DNA from: Prevotella sp.
GTDB lineage: Bacteria; Bacteroidota; Bacteroidia; Bacteroidales; Bacteroidaceae
Assembly: GCA_017623155.1 (NCBI GenBank)
Contig: JAGAPR010000006.1
Coordinates: 1 to 64,000, forward strand
Length of the DNA: 64,000 nucleotides
Direction of reading: 5' to 3'
Position numbers and translations under genes: made by a program. Below, piece by piece: positions 50,957 through 59,891 of the stretch (position 1 is the stretch's first letter; every line of letters begins with the position of its first letter). The notes under the pieces are model-generated. The model did no database searches. It was not told where the DNA came from and saw nothing but the letters and a program-made list of their open reading frames with translations.

Positions 50957-51217
50957 ATGACACAATATCTGTATCCGCAGAACCTAAAGGCCACAGCGAA
51001 CCTGTGGTTGTGGGGCTTGCGGGACTTTGCCATACTCGGCATTGCCGCACTGCTTTCCATCGTGTGCATGGTGCAGTTCGGCTTTTTTATTCCCGCAGCC
51101 GCAACCCTGTGCTATGGCTTTTTAACCATCCGCATGGATGAAACCACCGTGATGGACTTTATCAAATACGCCATCCGGTACTTTATTACAACCCAACAGT
51201 ACTACGAATGGAGGTGA
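50957..51217 (+). CDS. VirB3/PrgI-like membrane protein
   Basis: 86 residues: two adjacent membrane helices (DFAILGIAALLSIVCMVQFGFFIPAAATLCYGFL) flanked by short polar ends and an aromatic C-terminus (FITTQQYYEWR). This is the VirB3/PrgI pattern, directly before a VirB4-type protein as in other systems. Starts immediately after the previous stop. Confidence 0.8.
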   Translation: MTQYLYPQNLKATANLWLWGLRDFAILGIAALLSIVCMVQFGFFIPAAATLCYGFLTIRMDETTVMDFIKYAIRYFITTQQYYEWR

Positions 51218-51222
51218 CGATC

Positions 51223-51828
51223 ATGGCAAAGGAAAACAAACCGCAGAAAAAGAAAAAAGGACGCTCCGTGCAGGATCTCATGGGCATCAAGACCTTCACC
51301 AAATACGGTCTGGCAACGAACAAGGGCGAGCTGCTCTTTTACCTCGTTTCGCCCACCAATATATCGGTGCTGTCAGCGGTGAACATTGAGATCAAGGTGC
51401 GCCATCTGATGATGGTACTGTCGGCGATCCCCGACATCGAGATCACCTGCACCGACTCCTCCGAATGCTTTGACGATAACAAGGCATACCTGCAAGGCAG
51501 ACTCGCCGAGGAAAACAATCCGAAGGTGCGCCGTCTGCTCAAAAAGGACATGGACTTCCTCGACAGCATTCAGGTGGAAATGGCAACCGCCCGACAGTTC
51601 CTCTTCATTGCAAGATGCAAAGGGCTGAAACCGGAGCAGGTCTTCCAAAGTGCCAACCGTATCGAGAAGATCATCTCCGAGCAGGGCTTCGAGGTAAAGC
51701 GTATGAAGAAAGCGGATATAAAACGCTTCCTTGCTCTGTACTTCGACGCCTCGATGAACGGAGAGCATATGCCCGATGTCGACGGCGAACAGTTCTATGA
51801 GGTGGACGATGAAGAAACGGAGGATTAG
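51223..51828 (+). CDS. VirB4 N-terminal-domain-like conjugation protein
   Basis: 201 residues from ATG 51223, which has GGAGGTGACGATC upstream. Contains FTKYGLATNKGELLFYLVSPTNISVLS and ARQFLFIARCKGLKPEQVFQSANRIEKIISEQGFEVKRMKKADIKRFLALYFD, as in N-terminal domains of VirB4/TraC ATPases, but no nucleotide-binding motif. It may be a split-off VirB4 domain working with the ATPase at 52618, or an independent channel component. Overlaps the sortase gene by 20 bases. Confidence 0.65.
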   Translation: MAKENKPQKKKKGRSVQDLMGIKTFTKYGLATNKGELLFYLVSPTNISVLSAVNIEIKVRHLMMVLSAIPDIEITCTDSSECFDDNKAYLQGRLAEENNPKVRRLLKKDMDFLDSIQVEMATARQFLFIARCKGLKPEQVFQSANRIEKIISEQGFEVKRMKKADIKRFLALYFDASMNGEHMPDVDGEQFYEVDDEETED

Positions 51829-52534
51829 TCTCATTATTCTGCTTCTTCTGCTGTCGGCGGTCTGCCTGGCATCCCTCACGATGGCGTGGAAGGAGTACGC
51901 AGATCAGGCAAGCGATCGCCATGCCTTTGACGAACTCGCCGAGCTTGTAGAAAAGCCGGAGGAAACGACCGCGCCGGCCACCGAAACGGAGTCCACCGAC
52001 TCCACCGAGGATACGACGGAGGAAACTATCGATGCCGAAACCGAGCCGGAGCCAACCGAGCAGAAGCGAAACCTTGCTCCCATTATGGAGCAGAACAGCG
52101 AATGCATCGGGTGGATCTATATCGAAGGCACGGCGGTGAACTATCCCGTGATGCACACTCCAAGCGATCCGCAAAAATACCTGCGAAAGAACTTCGAGAA
52201 GAAATACAGTGTATCCGGCATTCCGTTCCTCGACTACCGATGCACCCCCGACACCAACCTCATCATTTACGGTCACAACATGAAGAACGGAACTATGTTC
52301 TCCGATCTGAAAAAATACCTCGATAAGACCTTCCGAGAACAGCACCCCGTCATAGAGCTGGAAACAGCAGACGGTGTGCGGTACTTCACGGTAACCGAGG
52401 TGATAAAGACCGACATCTACGATAAGCGATACGAGGACATCGAAGTGAAGGACGGCAGACAAAAGCTCATCCTCTCCACCTGCTACGGCTCGGCGAAAAG
52501 CGGAAGGCTTCTCGTCATCGCCGAAGAAACCTAA
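51809..52534 (+). CDS. srtB: class B sortase
   Basis: 241 residues from ATG 51809. Membrane transpeptidase that attaches surface proteins to peptidoglycan. N-terminal membrane helix, a Thr/Glu/Ala-rich linker (about 50-88), then the class B fold: GWIYIEGTAVNYPVMH, YLRKNFEKKYSVSGIPFLDYRC, YGHNMKNGTMF with His156, LSTCYG with Cys225 and SGRLLVIAEE with Arg233. The adhesin of this element, ending VPQTG, is its probable substrate. Its position inside the secretion cluster suggests a role in mating-pair contact. Confidence 0.92.
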   Translation: MKKRRISLIILLLLLSAVCLASLTMAWKEYADQASDRHAFDELAELVEKPEETTAPATETESTDSTEDTTEETIDAETEPEPTEQKRNLAPIMEQNSECIGWIYIEGTAVNYPVMHTPSDPQKYLRKNFEKKYSVSGIPFLDYRCTPDTNLIIYGHNMKNGTMFSDLKKYLDKTFREQHPVIELETADGVRYFTVTEVIKTDIYDKRYEDIEVKDGRQKLILSTCYGSAKSGRLLVIAEET

Positions 52535-52617
52535 ATCCCAATATGAATCAGTCGTTTTGCGGATACGGCAATACGGCTGTTTTGCCCTCTGTCCGCAAAG
52601 CGGCGGAAGGAGGAAAA

Positions 52618-54450
52618 ATGTCAAAACGAACCCCCAAAGTTCTCACGCCGGAGCAGATGGAGGAAATCCGCACCAAGGACTTCTTCGATATGATCCTGCC
52701 CGGCACCGTGAAATTTTTATCCGACCATTATATCGTCGGCGACAGCTACCGTTGCGTGTGGGTAATCCGTGAGTATCCACCATCCACCGAGGAACAGGCC
52801 ATCCTCTCGCAGCTTGCCGACCGCAACGGCGTAACGCTCCGTATCTACCACCGATTGGTGGAGGCAATGGAGCAAAGGAAGATCATTCAGAACGCCACCC
52901 GCCGTAACAAGATGAAAAGCGGCGGTAATGACATGAACGATACCATCGAAGCTGAAGGCAACCTCCAGGACGTGATCGAACTCCTGGCCAACCTGCGAAA
53001 GAACCGTGAACCCCTTCTGCATTGCTCGGTATTCATCGAGCTGAAGGCTAAGGACATGGACTCCCTCAAGGAATTGCAGAGTGAGATCGCCATGGAGCTG
53101 ACTCGCTCCAAAATGTCGGTGGACAGACTGACCTTACGACAGAAAGAAGGATTCCTCTCCGTTCTGCCCGTGGGCTTCAATCAGTTCGGCGCACAGTACG
53201 AGCGCGTACTGCCTGCCTCCAGCGTTGCTAATTTTTATCCATTCAACTTCTCCGGTAAGACCGACCCCCACGGTCTGTATATTGGCAGAGATAAGTACGG
53301 AACGAACATCCTCGTAGACTTCGACCGCCGAGCCGAGGATAAGACCACATCCAATATCCTCATCCTTGGCAACTCCGGTCAGGGCAAGAGTTATCTCCTC
53401 AAGCTCATTCTCACGAACTTGCGTGAGTCCGGCAAGAGGATCATCTGCCTCGATCCCGAAAGCGAGTACCATGAGCTGTGCGGAGAGCTTGGTGGCTGTT
53501 ATATCGACTTCATGTCGGGCGAATACACCATCAATCCGTTAGAGCCGAAGGTATGGGCAGACGGCGTGGAGGACATCGATCCCACCACTCCCGATGCCTT
53601 CAAGAAGGTAACAAGGCTGAGTCAGCACATCGCCTTCCTCAAGGACTTTTTCCGCAGCTACAAGGATTTCACCGATGCGCAGATCGACACCATCGAGATA
53701 CTGCTCTCCAAGCTCTACGCCCGATTCGGCATCACCGACAGCACCGACTACAGCAAATTCAAGCCTACCGACTATCCCATCATGGAGGACTTTTATAAAC
53801 TCTGCGAGGAAGAATTCATGACCTACGACAAGCAGCGCCGATACCTCTACACCGAGCAGACGCTCCAGGAGGTGTGCCTCGGCATCCACAGTATGTGTGT
53901 AGGATCGGAGTCGGTGTATTTTAACGGCTACAGCAACATCACCGACGATGCTTTCCTGGTCTTCGGAGTCAAGGGCTTGATGGATACCAACAAGCGACTG
54001 AAGGATGCGATGCTTTTCAATATCCTCTCGTATATGTCTAATCAGCTCCTGGGCGTGGGTAACACCGCCGCATCCATCGACGAGCTGTATCTGTTCCTCA
54101 CCAATATGACGGCAATCGAATATATCCGTAACGCCTCCAAGCGTGTGCGTAAGAAGGAATCCTCGGTCATTCTGGCAAGTCAGAATATCGAGGACTTTTT
54201 GATTCCGTCCATCCGTGAGTTTACAAAGCCCCTGTTCAGCATTCCCACGCATCAGTTTCTCTTCAATGCCGGACAGATCAATCCGAAGGAATATATGGAC
54301 GCCTTGCAGGTAGAGCCGAGCGAATTCGAGCTGATCAAGTATCCCGAACGAGGAACCTGCCTGTACCGATGCGGCAACGAGCGATATCTCTTGCAGGTCA
54401 TCGCACCGGAGTATAAGTCCGCTATCTTCGGAAAGGCCGGAGGACGATGA
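52618..54450 (+). CDS. VirB4/TraE-type conjugation ATPase
   Basis: 610 residues from ATG 52618 (GGAAGGAGGAAAA upstream). Motor of the type IV secretion channel. The N-terminal domain (to about 200) is followed by the ATPase with Walker A GNSGQGKSYLL (251-261), IICLDPESEYHEL, FLTNMTAIEYIRNASKRVRKKESSVILASQ (motif D/E-like), and the C-terminal LFSIPTHQFLFN and ERGTCLYRCGNERYLLQV. The sequence preserves all core motifs. The stop overlaps the wall-hydrolase start. Confidence 0.93.
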   Translation: MSKRTPKVLTPEQMEEIRTKDFFDMILPGTVKFLSDHYIVGDSYRCVWVIREYPPSTEEQAILSQLADRNGVTLRIYHRLVEAMEQRKIIQNATRRNKMKSGGNDMNDTIEAEGNLQDVIELLANLRKNREPLLHCSVFIELKAKDMDSLKELQSEIAMELTRSKMSVDRLTLRQKEGFLSVLPVGFNQFGAQYERVLPASSVANFYPFNFSGKTDPHGLYIGRDKYGTNILVDFDRRAEDKTTSNILILGNSGQGKSYLLKLILTNLRESGKRIICLDPESEYHELCGELGGCYIDFMSGEYTINPLEPKVWADGVEDIDPTTPDAFKKVTRLSQHIAFLKDFFRSYKDFTDAQIDTIEILLSKLYARFGITDSTDYSKFKPTDYPIMEDFYKLCEEEFMTYDKQRRYLYTEQTLQEVCLGIHSMCVGSESVYFNGYSNITDDAFLVFGVKGLMDTNKRLKDAMLFNILSYMSNQLLGVGNTAASIDELYLFLTNMTAIEYIRNASKRVRKKESSVILASQNIEDFLIPSIREFTKPLFSIPTHQFLFNAGQINPKEYMDALQVEPSEFELIKYPERGTCLYRCGNERYLLQVIAPEYKSAIFGKAGGR

Positions 54451-55466
54451 GCGCGACAGTAGCGGCAGCTCTCAAAAAGATAGCCGTCTACATCCTTACG
54501 GACAAGAAAGCCCTCAAGGTTGTAGGCGGCATCATCCTCGGTATCATTATCATCATTATTATGCCGATTGTGGCGTTGCTCGGAATCTTCACCGGCAGCG
54601 TGGACATCGACACCGACAGACTCCATGAGATGATCGCCGAGCAACAGTCTGTGGCGATTGAGAGCTGGTCGAATGTAGAAACCGCCATGACGAATGCAGG
54701 CTACGACTCCCTCCGTATTCAGGAGGCACAAGCACTGTTTACCTTCGCCCTGTACGATCACGCTTCCGAGCCGGACTTCGCAAGTAAGCTGGTAGGATGC
54801 TTTGCACAGGAGCAGACAGACGAGGAACTGATCTCTGCTGTCAACGCAGCCTTCGGAACGAACATCGTAACCGCTGACTTCACCAACGTGATGGCAAGCA
54901 CCCGTGCGGCGTATATCGACAGCTCCGGCTATACCGATCCCACCACCAAAAACAGCACAGACCTTGTGATGTGGGCAGAATTTGCTCACGCCAAAGGATG
55001 GGGCTACGTTTGGGGAACCTACGGCGATGTGCTGGACAGCGATCTGTTCGAGTACAAGAAAACGCAGTATCCCGACGAGGTTGGCGGCAAGGCAGACTTC
55101 ATCGAAGCCAACTGGCTCGGCGGCAGAACCGCCGACTGTGTCGGTCTCATCAAGGGCTACGGGTGGTTTGAGCCGACCACCAACAACATCATCTACGCCA
55201 CCAACGGAATGCCCGATATCGGTGCTGACGATATGTACAATAACGCCACCGAGAAAGGCACTATCGACACCATCCCCGAAATCCCCGGACTTGCCGTATG
55301 GCACGAAGGTCATATCGGCATTTATATCGGAAACGGCGAGGTCATCCACGCAGCGAACACCAACGCAGGCGTGATCAAGACTCCCATCGGCGACAGCGGA
55401 TGGACACATTGGCTCAAGATACCGTATATCACCTATGCGGAAGAAACGGAGGAATCAACAGAATGA
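54447..55466 (+). CDS. NlpC/P60-type wall hydrolase of the conjugation machinery (VirB1-like)
   Basis: 339 residues. An N-terminal membrane helix (VVGGIILGIIIIIIMPIVALLGIFTG) anchors an extracellular part: a helical region (about 55-165) and an NlpC/P60-like peptidase with the catalytic Cys in RTADCVGLIKGYGW and the His segment AVWHEGHIGIYIGNGEVIHA. Opens peptidoglycan for channel assembly, as in Tn916-type systems. Overlaps VirB4 by 4 bases and the next gene by 4 bases. Confidence 0.88.
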   Translation: MSATVAAALKKIAVYILTDKKALKVVGGIILGIIIIIIMPIVALLGIFTGSVDIDTDRLHEMIAEQQSVAIESWSNVETAMTNAGYDSLRIQEAQALFTFALYDHASEPDFASKLVGCFAQEQTDEELISAVNAAFGTNIVTADFTNVMASTRAAYIDSSGYTDPTTKNSTDLVMWAEFAHAKGWGYVWGTYGDVLDSDLFEYKKTQYPDEVGGKADFIEANWLGGRTADCVGLIKGYGWFEPTTNNIIYATNGMPDIGADDMYNNATEKGTIDTIPEIPGLAVWHEGHIGIYIGNGEVIHAANTNAGVIKTPIGDSGWTHWLKIPYITYAEETEESTE

Positions 55467-56194
55467 GATACCGTGGCTTTATTATCACAAGCACACCCGA
55501 CTCCGGTATCGAACGGTACGACAGACAAAGCAGTCAGGACGTTCTCTGCAACGGATATTACTGTCAGATCTACGACGGCGATGACGATCAGTACGCCAAT
55601 CAGCTTGATGACTTCTGCATCGCCGAAGGTCATGAGATCAAGGACTGCTCCTACGGTGAGTTGGAGCGAGGTATCGCAAGATACGTGGACGATCACTATG
55701 ATGACCTCGTGGAAGAACAGCAATACTACTTTGCCAAACGGCAGTCGGAGCTGATCGGACGGCTCGTGTGCTGGATCGGCGAAACCGAAAGCGGAGAGGA
55801 ACTGTATCATACGCTCTCCGAGGTCGTCGGTATGAAAGACGATGAGATTCGGGCGACAGGCTTTACCTCCCTTGTCCCGTATTTCAACCGAGAAGGATAT
55901 GCGCAGACCATTGCGGAATACCTCATCGACGAAGGCACGAATGACACCTACTCCGGCAACCTCCACGTGCCGTTCTCGGAGATCAACAAAAGGTACGGTG
56001 TAAACCTACCGACAGACAAAGAAATGCTGGATCTGATCCGTGACGCTCTTCTCGAACACGGCGACATTATATCCGACCTGGAAACAAGCGAGGACTTCGA
56101 CATGATGTTCTACACCATGTACTGTCCCTACGTGGAGGATGACGGTATCGCCGAGGATGACGGAGAGCGTCCGCAATTTATACCGCAGATGTAA
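55463..56194 (+). CDS. hypothetical acidic conjugative-element protein
   Basis: 243 residues from ATG 55463 (overlapping the previous stop as ATGA). N-terminal YRGFIITSTPDSGIERYDRQSSQDVLCNGYYCQIYDGDDDQYANQLDDFCIAEGHEI is a small beta-rich unit found in other Clostridia element proteins; the rest is helical and acidic. Function unknown; anti-restriction or regulatory roles are guesses. Ends EDDGERPQFIPQM. Confidence 0.65.
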   Translation: MRYRGFIITSTPDSGIERYDRQSSQDVLCNGYYCQIYDGDDDQYANQLDDFCIAEGHEIKDCSYGELERGIARYVDDHYDDLVEEQQYYFAKRQSELIGRLVCWIGETESGEELYHTLSEVVGMKDDEIRATGFTSLVPYFNREGYAQTIAEYLIDEGTNDTYSGNLHVPFSEINKRYGVNLPTDKEMLDLIRDALLEHGDIISDLETSEDFDMMFYTMYCPYVEDDGIAEDDGERPQFIPQM

Positions 56195-56212
56195 GAAAGG
56201 AGAAAATCGACT

Positions 56213-57106
56213 ATGCGACTACACGCAGAACTGCGACGAAAGCAATCCGAAATACAGGATGAAAACTGCATCGTCACAGATATTATTGAACTGCCCGAAA
56301 GCGAATACGCCTCGCTGTATCAGAACCTTCTGAGAGAGCGTGATTACCTTGCTGAAAGGGCTGATATGGAATCCTTCATTGACGGACAGCGATGCTGTGT
56401 CCTTGTCCTCGGCGAAGGCCAGGAGGACGGCATCCTCGTAGATAGCCAGGGATCGTCCTACGCAAGGCGATCCGCATTCATCCCCGAAGCGAGAACCCTC
56501 GTGAGAAACCACATCCGGCAGCTTGCCGACTACGTGGTATCCGAAGGCACTGAGCATACCGAGGACGGTAGATGGGCAAACACCTACGACGAGCTGTACT
56601 ATCACTTCGGAGCGAACATCACCGATGCCAACGGCAACGGCAAACTGCTCCGAGAGGAACTGCAGCGCAGAGATGAAGTCAACGAGCTGATCATGACCGA
56701 GGACTGCATCGAGATCAACTACCACTTGGCGTATTGTCAGAACTGCGGCGAGGGCGGTATCAGCGGAACGCTGGATCTGCTCTCACTTCTCGGATGCAAC
56801 CTCTACGACGTACACTTCACCTGCGATGATCAGGACTGTACGCCCATCAGCCGACTGAGCGCAGATATGCTGACCGAGGAAGGTAAACGAGAATGGGCTG
56901 ACGTTCTCTCCGCAAAGGTGGAGTCCATCACGTTCGAGAACGAGAGCTTCAAGTGCAAGCTTGCCAACTGCGATCCCGAACGACTCCGTGCATTCACCGA
57001 GATGCTGAACGGTCAATGCGATGCCGAGGACTATGAGCGTTGGGTGAAAAGCTCCGGCATCACCTATCCGCAGACTGAGGATCACAGTCCCACGCTCTCT
57101 ATGTAG
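56213..57106 (+). CDS. DUF6329-like protein with shared Met tail
   Basis: 297 residues. Residues about 10-110 (DIIELPESEYASLYQNLLRERDYLAE ... CCVLVLGEGQEDGILVDSQGSSYARRSAFIPEAR) closely parallel the N-terminus of the next gene (IEKVVELTDEEYERFSQNL ... CLLVMAEGRQDGILVLTEGYDYARHTAHLPNAR), a unit I recall as DUF6329. The C-terminal half (VHFTCDDQDCTPISRLSADMLTEEGKREWADVLSAKVESI) is unassigned. Ends TEDHSPTLSM, and its ATGTAGGAGGTG end is the ribosome binding site of the following gene. Confidence 0.68.
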   Translation: MRLHAELRRKQSEIQDENCIVTDIIELPESEYASLYQNLLRERDYLAERADMESFIDGQRCCVLVLGEGQEDGILVDSQGSSYARRSAFIPEARTLVRNHIRQLADYVVSEGTEHTEDGRWANTYDELYYHFGANITDANGNGKLLREELQRRDEVNELIMTEDCIEINYHLAYCQNCGEGGISGTLDLLSLLGCNLYDVHFTCDDQDCTPISRLSADMLTEEGKREWADVLSAKVESITFENESFKCKLANCDPERLRAFTEMLNGQCDAEDYERWVKSSGITYPQTEDHSPTLSM

Positions 57107-57117
57107 GAGGTGCGAAT

Positions 57118-58197
57118 ATGAGTATATTCCACGCATCCTTCCAAAAAGCACGGTCGGGTATGCTGACCAATATCTGCGAGATCGAAAAAGTGGTGGAGCT
57201 GACCGATGAAGAATACGAACGTTTCAGTCAGAACCTCACCGTGTCGAGCGAACTGCTCTCACAGGAGTCCGAGCGATACCGAGTGGACGAACACGGCGTC
57301 GCAAGATGTCTGCTCGTTATGGCAGAAGGCCGTCAGGACGGCATTTTGGTGCTGACCGAGGGTTACGACTACGCAAGGCATACGGCACACCTGCCTAACG
57401 CCCGACAGTTCCTCAAGATGGAGCAGTTCTTCCGCCTCGCCGAATTCGTAGATCGAATGCACAGCCTAACCAATCAATTCGTTGTCGATGCCATCGACAG
57501 GCAAGTCGAGGGTGAATACAAGATATCCCTCGCACCGATCCGAAACAAAGTGGTCAACGACTCGTTCAGTGCGTCTCTGTTTATGGAGATGCTCTCCGAG
57601 CGACCGGAGATCGCCGAGGTGGACTACGACTACGAGAACGATACCGTATCCGTCGCACTTGCGGATGAGCATATCCGATTTACCGATGAAAGCGGAATGC
57701 GGTATCTGACCGAACAGGATATCGAGGTCATGTGCGCCAAGCATATCCTGTGGCTCAACGACGAGGGCGGCGAACAAGCCGACTTCTCAAACTGCGTGAT
57801 TCGAGGAATGGATCTGTCGAGAAGAAATCTCAATCAAGCCATCTTCGACGGAGCAAAGATCAGCAACACCCAGCTCTACAGTGCCGAGCTGTGCTACGCA
57901 TCCTGTGTCGGCACCAAGTTCTATAACTGCTACGCCACCGACCTCACCGCCGAAGAAGCCAACTTCAAAGGCGCGGAGTTTATCGGCACGGAATTAGGTC
58001 GTAGCGTTTTCACCCACAGCAACTTCACCGATGCACGATTCCGCAACTGCGAGGTGTACAGTTGCAGCTTGGACGGCTCCTGTATTGAGGGGACGGACTT
58101 CGGTGACACCGACACCTCTCTCGTTCGCATGAACCGATGCACCTACGACGAGGATATCTGGAACGCCGAACAGAACGGCTCACCGATCACGATGTAG
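57118..58197 (+). CDS. DUF6329-like N-terminus fused to pentapeptide repeats
   Basis: 359 residues. The first 110 resemble the preceding protein, the middle (VVDAIDRQVEGEYKISLAPIRNKV ... VDYDYENDTVSVALADEHIRF) is unassigned, and residues about 222-340 are pentapeptide-type repeats (ADFSNCVIRGMDLSRRNLNQAIFDGAKISNTQLYSAELCYASCVGTKFYNC ...). Pentapeptide-repeat helices can mimic DNA (as in Qnr and MfpA), which suits an anti-restriction or gyrase-protection role for incoming DNA, but this is inference. Ends NGSPITM. Confidence 0.75.
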   Translation: MSIFHASFQKARSGMLTNICEIEKVVELTDEEYERFSQNLTVSSELLSQESERYRVDEHGVARCLLVMAEGRQDGILVLTEGYDYARHTAHLPNARQFLKMEQFFRLAEFVDRMHSLTNQFVVDAIDRQVEGEYKISLAPIRNKVVNDSFSASLFMEMLSERPEIAEVDYDYENDTVSVALADEHIRFTDESGMRYLTEQDIEVMCAKHILWLNDEGGEQADFSNCVIRGMDLSRRNLNQAIFDGAKISNTQLYSAELCYASCVGTKFYNCYATDLTAEEANFKGAEFIGTELGRSVFTHSNFTDARFRNCEVYSCSLDGSCIEGTDFGDTDTSLVRMNRCTYDEDIWNAEQNGSPITM

Positions 58198-58207
58198 GAG
58201 GTGTGCT

Positions 58208-58471
58208 ATGGCAGGTAAGATCAAATCCATCCACGGCATCTATAAGAAGCACGGCCGTGAGGCATTCCTCGAAGCCGCCGCCTACTACTCCGACCACGTG
58301 AATCCGAACAGTATCGATAAGACCATCGATGAGATGGAGTCCCGTTGGTACGATGCCACCCACCGACAGACCGAAGCGGAAAAGATGGTCGAGGACTATA
58401 ACAACGGTCAGACCATCTTAAACGATCCCGACATTGCCTGCACCGATACCGGTCAGGCAATGGTCATGTGA
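58208..58471 (+). CDS. hypothetical small helical protein
   Basis: 87 residues, unrecognised; helical, beginning GKIKSIHGIYKKHGREAFLEAAAYYSDHVNPN. Ends CTDTGQAMVM. Ribosome binding site AGGAGGTGTGCT, overlapping the previous stop. Confidence 0.62.
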   Translation: MAGKIKSIHGIYKKHGREAFLEAAAYYSDHVNPNSIDKTIDEMESRWYDATHRQTEAEKMVEDYNNGQTILNDPDIACTDTGQAMVM

Positions 58472-58485
58472 AAGGAGAATCCGAA

Positions 58486-58752
58486 ATGAAGAAAACGTCA
58501 ATCACGATTTCCTTTGACGAGGAAAAGCTCTCTGCGCTGAAGATGTACCTCACACAGAGAGGTGTGCAGGTGGAGTCGGAGCTGGGACGCTCCCTCGAAA
58601 CCCTGTACACGAAAACCGTACCTGCCGGAGTGCGTGAATTCATTGAGATGAAATCCGGCAACACACCGAAGCCTGCGCCACCCGTGAAGAAAACGAAGCC
58701 TTCTCCTTCTTCTGCCGTGGGCGTAGGTAGTCAGGAGGTGCAGAACGGATGA
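58486..58752 (+). CDS. small protein with ribbon-helix-like N-terminus (DUF6103-like)
   Basis: 88 residues from ATG 58486 (AAAGGAGAATCCGAA upstream). N-terminal KKTSITISFDEEKLSALKMYLTQRGVQVESELGRSLETLYTKTVPAGVREFIEM recurs at the start of the next protein (VEVTLYFNELQLRALEDHLNFDGTTLKDELGKQFDFLYEQYVPQ); I recall the family as DUF6103. The C-terminus is Pro/Lys/Ser-rich. A DNA-binding or partner-binding unit is possible. Overlaps the next gene by 4 bases. Confidence 0.68.
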   Translation: MKKTSITISFDEEKLSALKMYLTQRGVQVESELGRSLETLYTKTVPAGVREFIEMKSGNTPKPAPPVKKTKPSPSSAVGVGSQEVQNG

Positions 58753-59891
58753 ACCACGTTGAGGTAACTCTGTATTTTAACGAACTGCAACTCCGAGCCT
58801 TGGAAGATCACCTCAACTTCGACGGCACAACCCTAAAGGATGAGTTGGGTAAACAGTTCGACTTCCTCTATGAGCAATATGTCCCTCAGGAGGAACAGCT
58901 CGCTGTCGAAGCGGAGATCGAACAGATCGAAGCAGCCGAGAATGCCGAACGAGAAGCCCGTCGTCGCTTCGGTGTCTTCCACGTTCATGAGAACGGCAGC
59001 GACCGATACTTCACAAGCGAGCTGTTCGACTCTCTGCTGTCCACAGCATACAGGTACCGCCTGTATGACCGAGGTGAACTCAGTTCCAACCCGAAAATGT
59101 TTGCCGAAGCCTTCGGCGAGGTGGAGCATATCAGTGCCGCACAGTATGAAGAACTCTGCGACCGAATGCCAAACGACCACCGCATCAAGATAGCAGCAGA
59201 TTACGATCTCGATGCCGGAATGGTCACCACCTGTCAAAGCAGCGACAATGCGTGGTGGTCTTACCGACTGCGGGATCTGTCAGTGGCAGCATTCAAAGCG
59301 CACCGTTCCAACTACCGAGGATCTAACAGCAGAGAAAAAATATTTGACCAAGCCCTCGTCGGCAAAGAGATCGATCCACCGGAGGCCGCAGAGCATATCG
59401 TTCCACAGTCCGGTGTGATCCACATCTGTGAAAATGGAAAAGACACCTATTTTATTACCCACGGAACACATTCCTTCCTCACAGCCGCCAATCTCTACAG
59501 GCAGTACGAAAACGGTACGGCAATAGGTAAACCCACAACCTTTGCGAGTACCTTCGGTGGAGTAGAAAAAATCTCGATGGAAGCCTTTGATGCCCACAGT
59601 GATCACATCCCATACGATCCCCAAATCAAATTCTCTGCTGAGTTCTTTCTCGACGGCGGCGTGTGCAGTCTACTTGACAGCAACGATAACTGTTGGTGGT
59701 TCTATGATCTGAAAGATGTGTGTGAAGCAGCACAGAAGGCATACCGACAAAGTGATCTGCCCATGAGCAAACGCCAAGAGGTGTTCGACAATATCCTTAT
59801 TGGCAAGGAACTCGATCCCGACGAATGGGTGGAACGAAAACACGAAGGTAATTCGGACGGCAACGGCGAAGCGCCGGTGATGCGGATGTGA
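58749..59891 (+). CDS. protein with duplicated domain and DUF6103-like start
   Basis: 380 residues. Residues 1-60 resemble the preceding small protein. Two copies of a roughly 130-residue unit follow (about 75-220 and 225-365): FGVFHVHENGSDRYFTSELFDSLLSTAYRYRLYD ... WWSYRLRDLSVAAFKAHR and SGVIHICENGKDTYFITHGTHSFLTAANLYRQYE ... WWFYDLKDVCEAAQKAYR, each ending LVGKEID or LIGKELD. An internal tandem duplication with no known function. Ends NGEAPVMRM. Confidence 0.7.
   Translation: MNHVEVTLYFNELQLRALEDHLNFDGTTLKDELGKQFDFLYEQYVPQEEQLAVEAEIEQIEAAENAEREARRRFGVFHVHENGSDRYFTSELFDSLLSTAYRYRLYDRGELSSNPKMFAEAFGEVEHISAAQYEELCDRMPNDHRIKIAADYDLDAGMVTTCQSSDNAWWSYRLRDLSVAAFKAHRSNYRGSNSREKIFDQALVGKEIDPPEAAEHIVPQSGVIHICENGKDTYFITHGTHSFLTAANLYRQYENGTAIGKPTTFASTFGGVEKISMEAFDAHSDHIPYDPQIKFSAEFFLDGGVCSLLDSNDNCWWFYDLKDVCEAAQKAYRQSDLPMSKRQEVFDNILIGKELDPDEWVERKHEGNSDGNGEAPVMRM

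Noticed and set aside
52543..52617. Upstream extension of the VirB4 ATPase frame
   Set aside because: The 25 extra codons precede a strong ribosome binding site with ATG at 52618, and the family does not need them.
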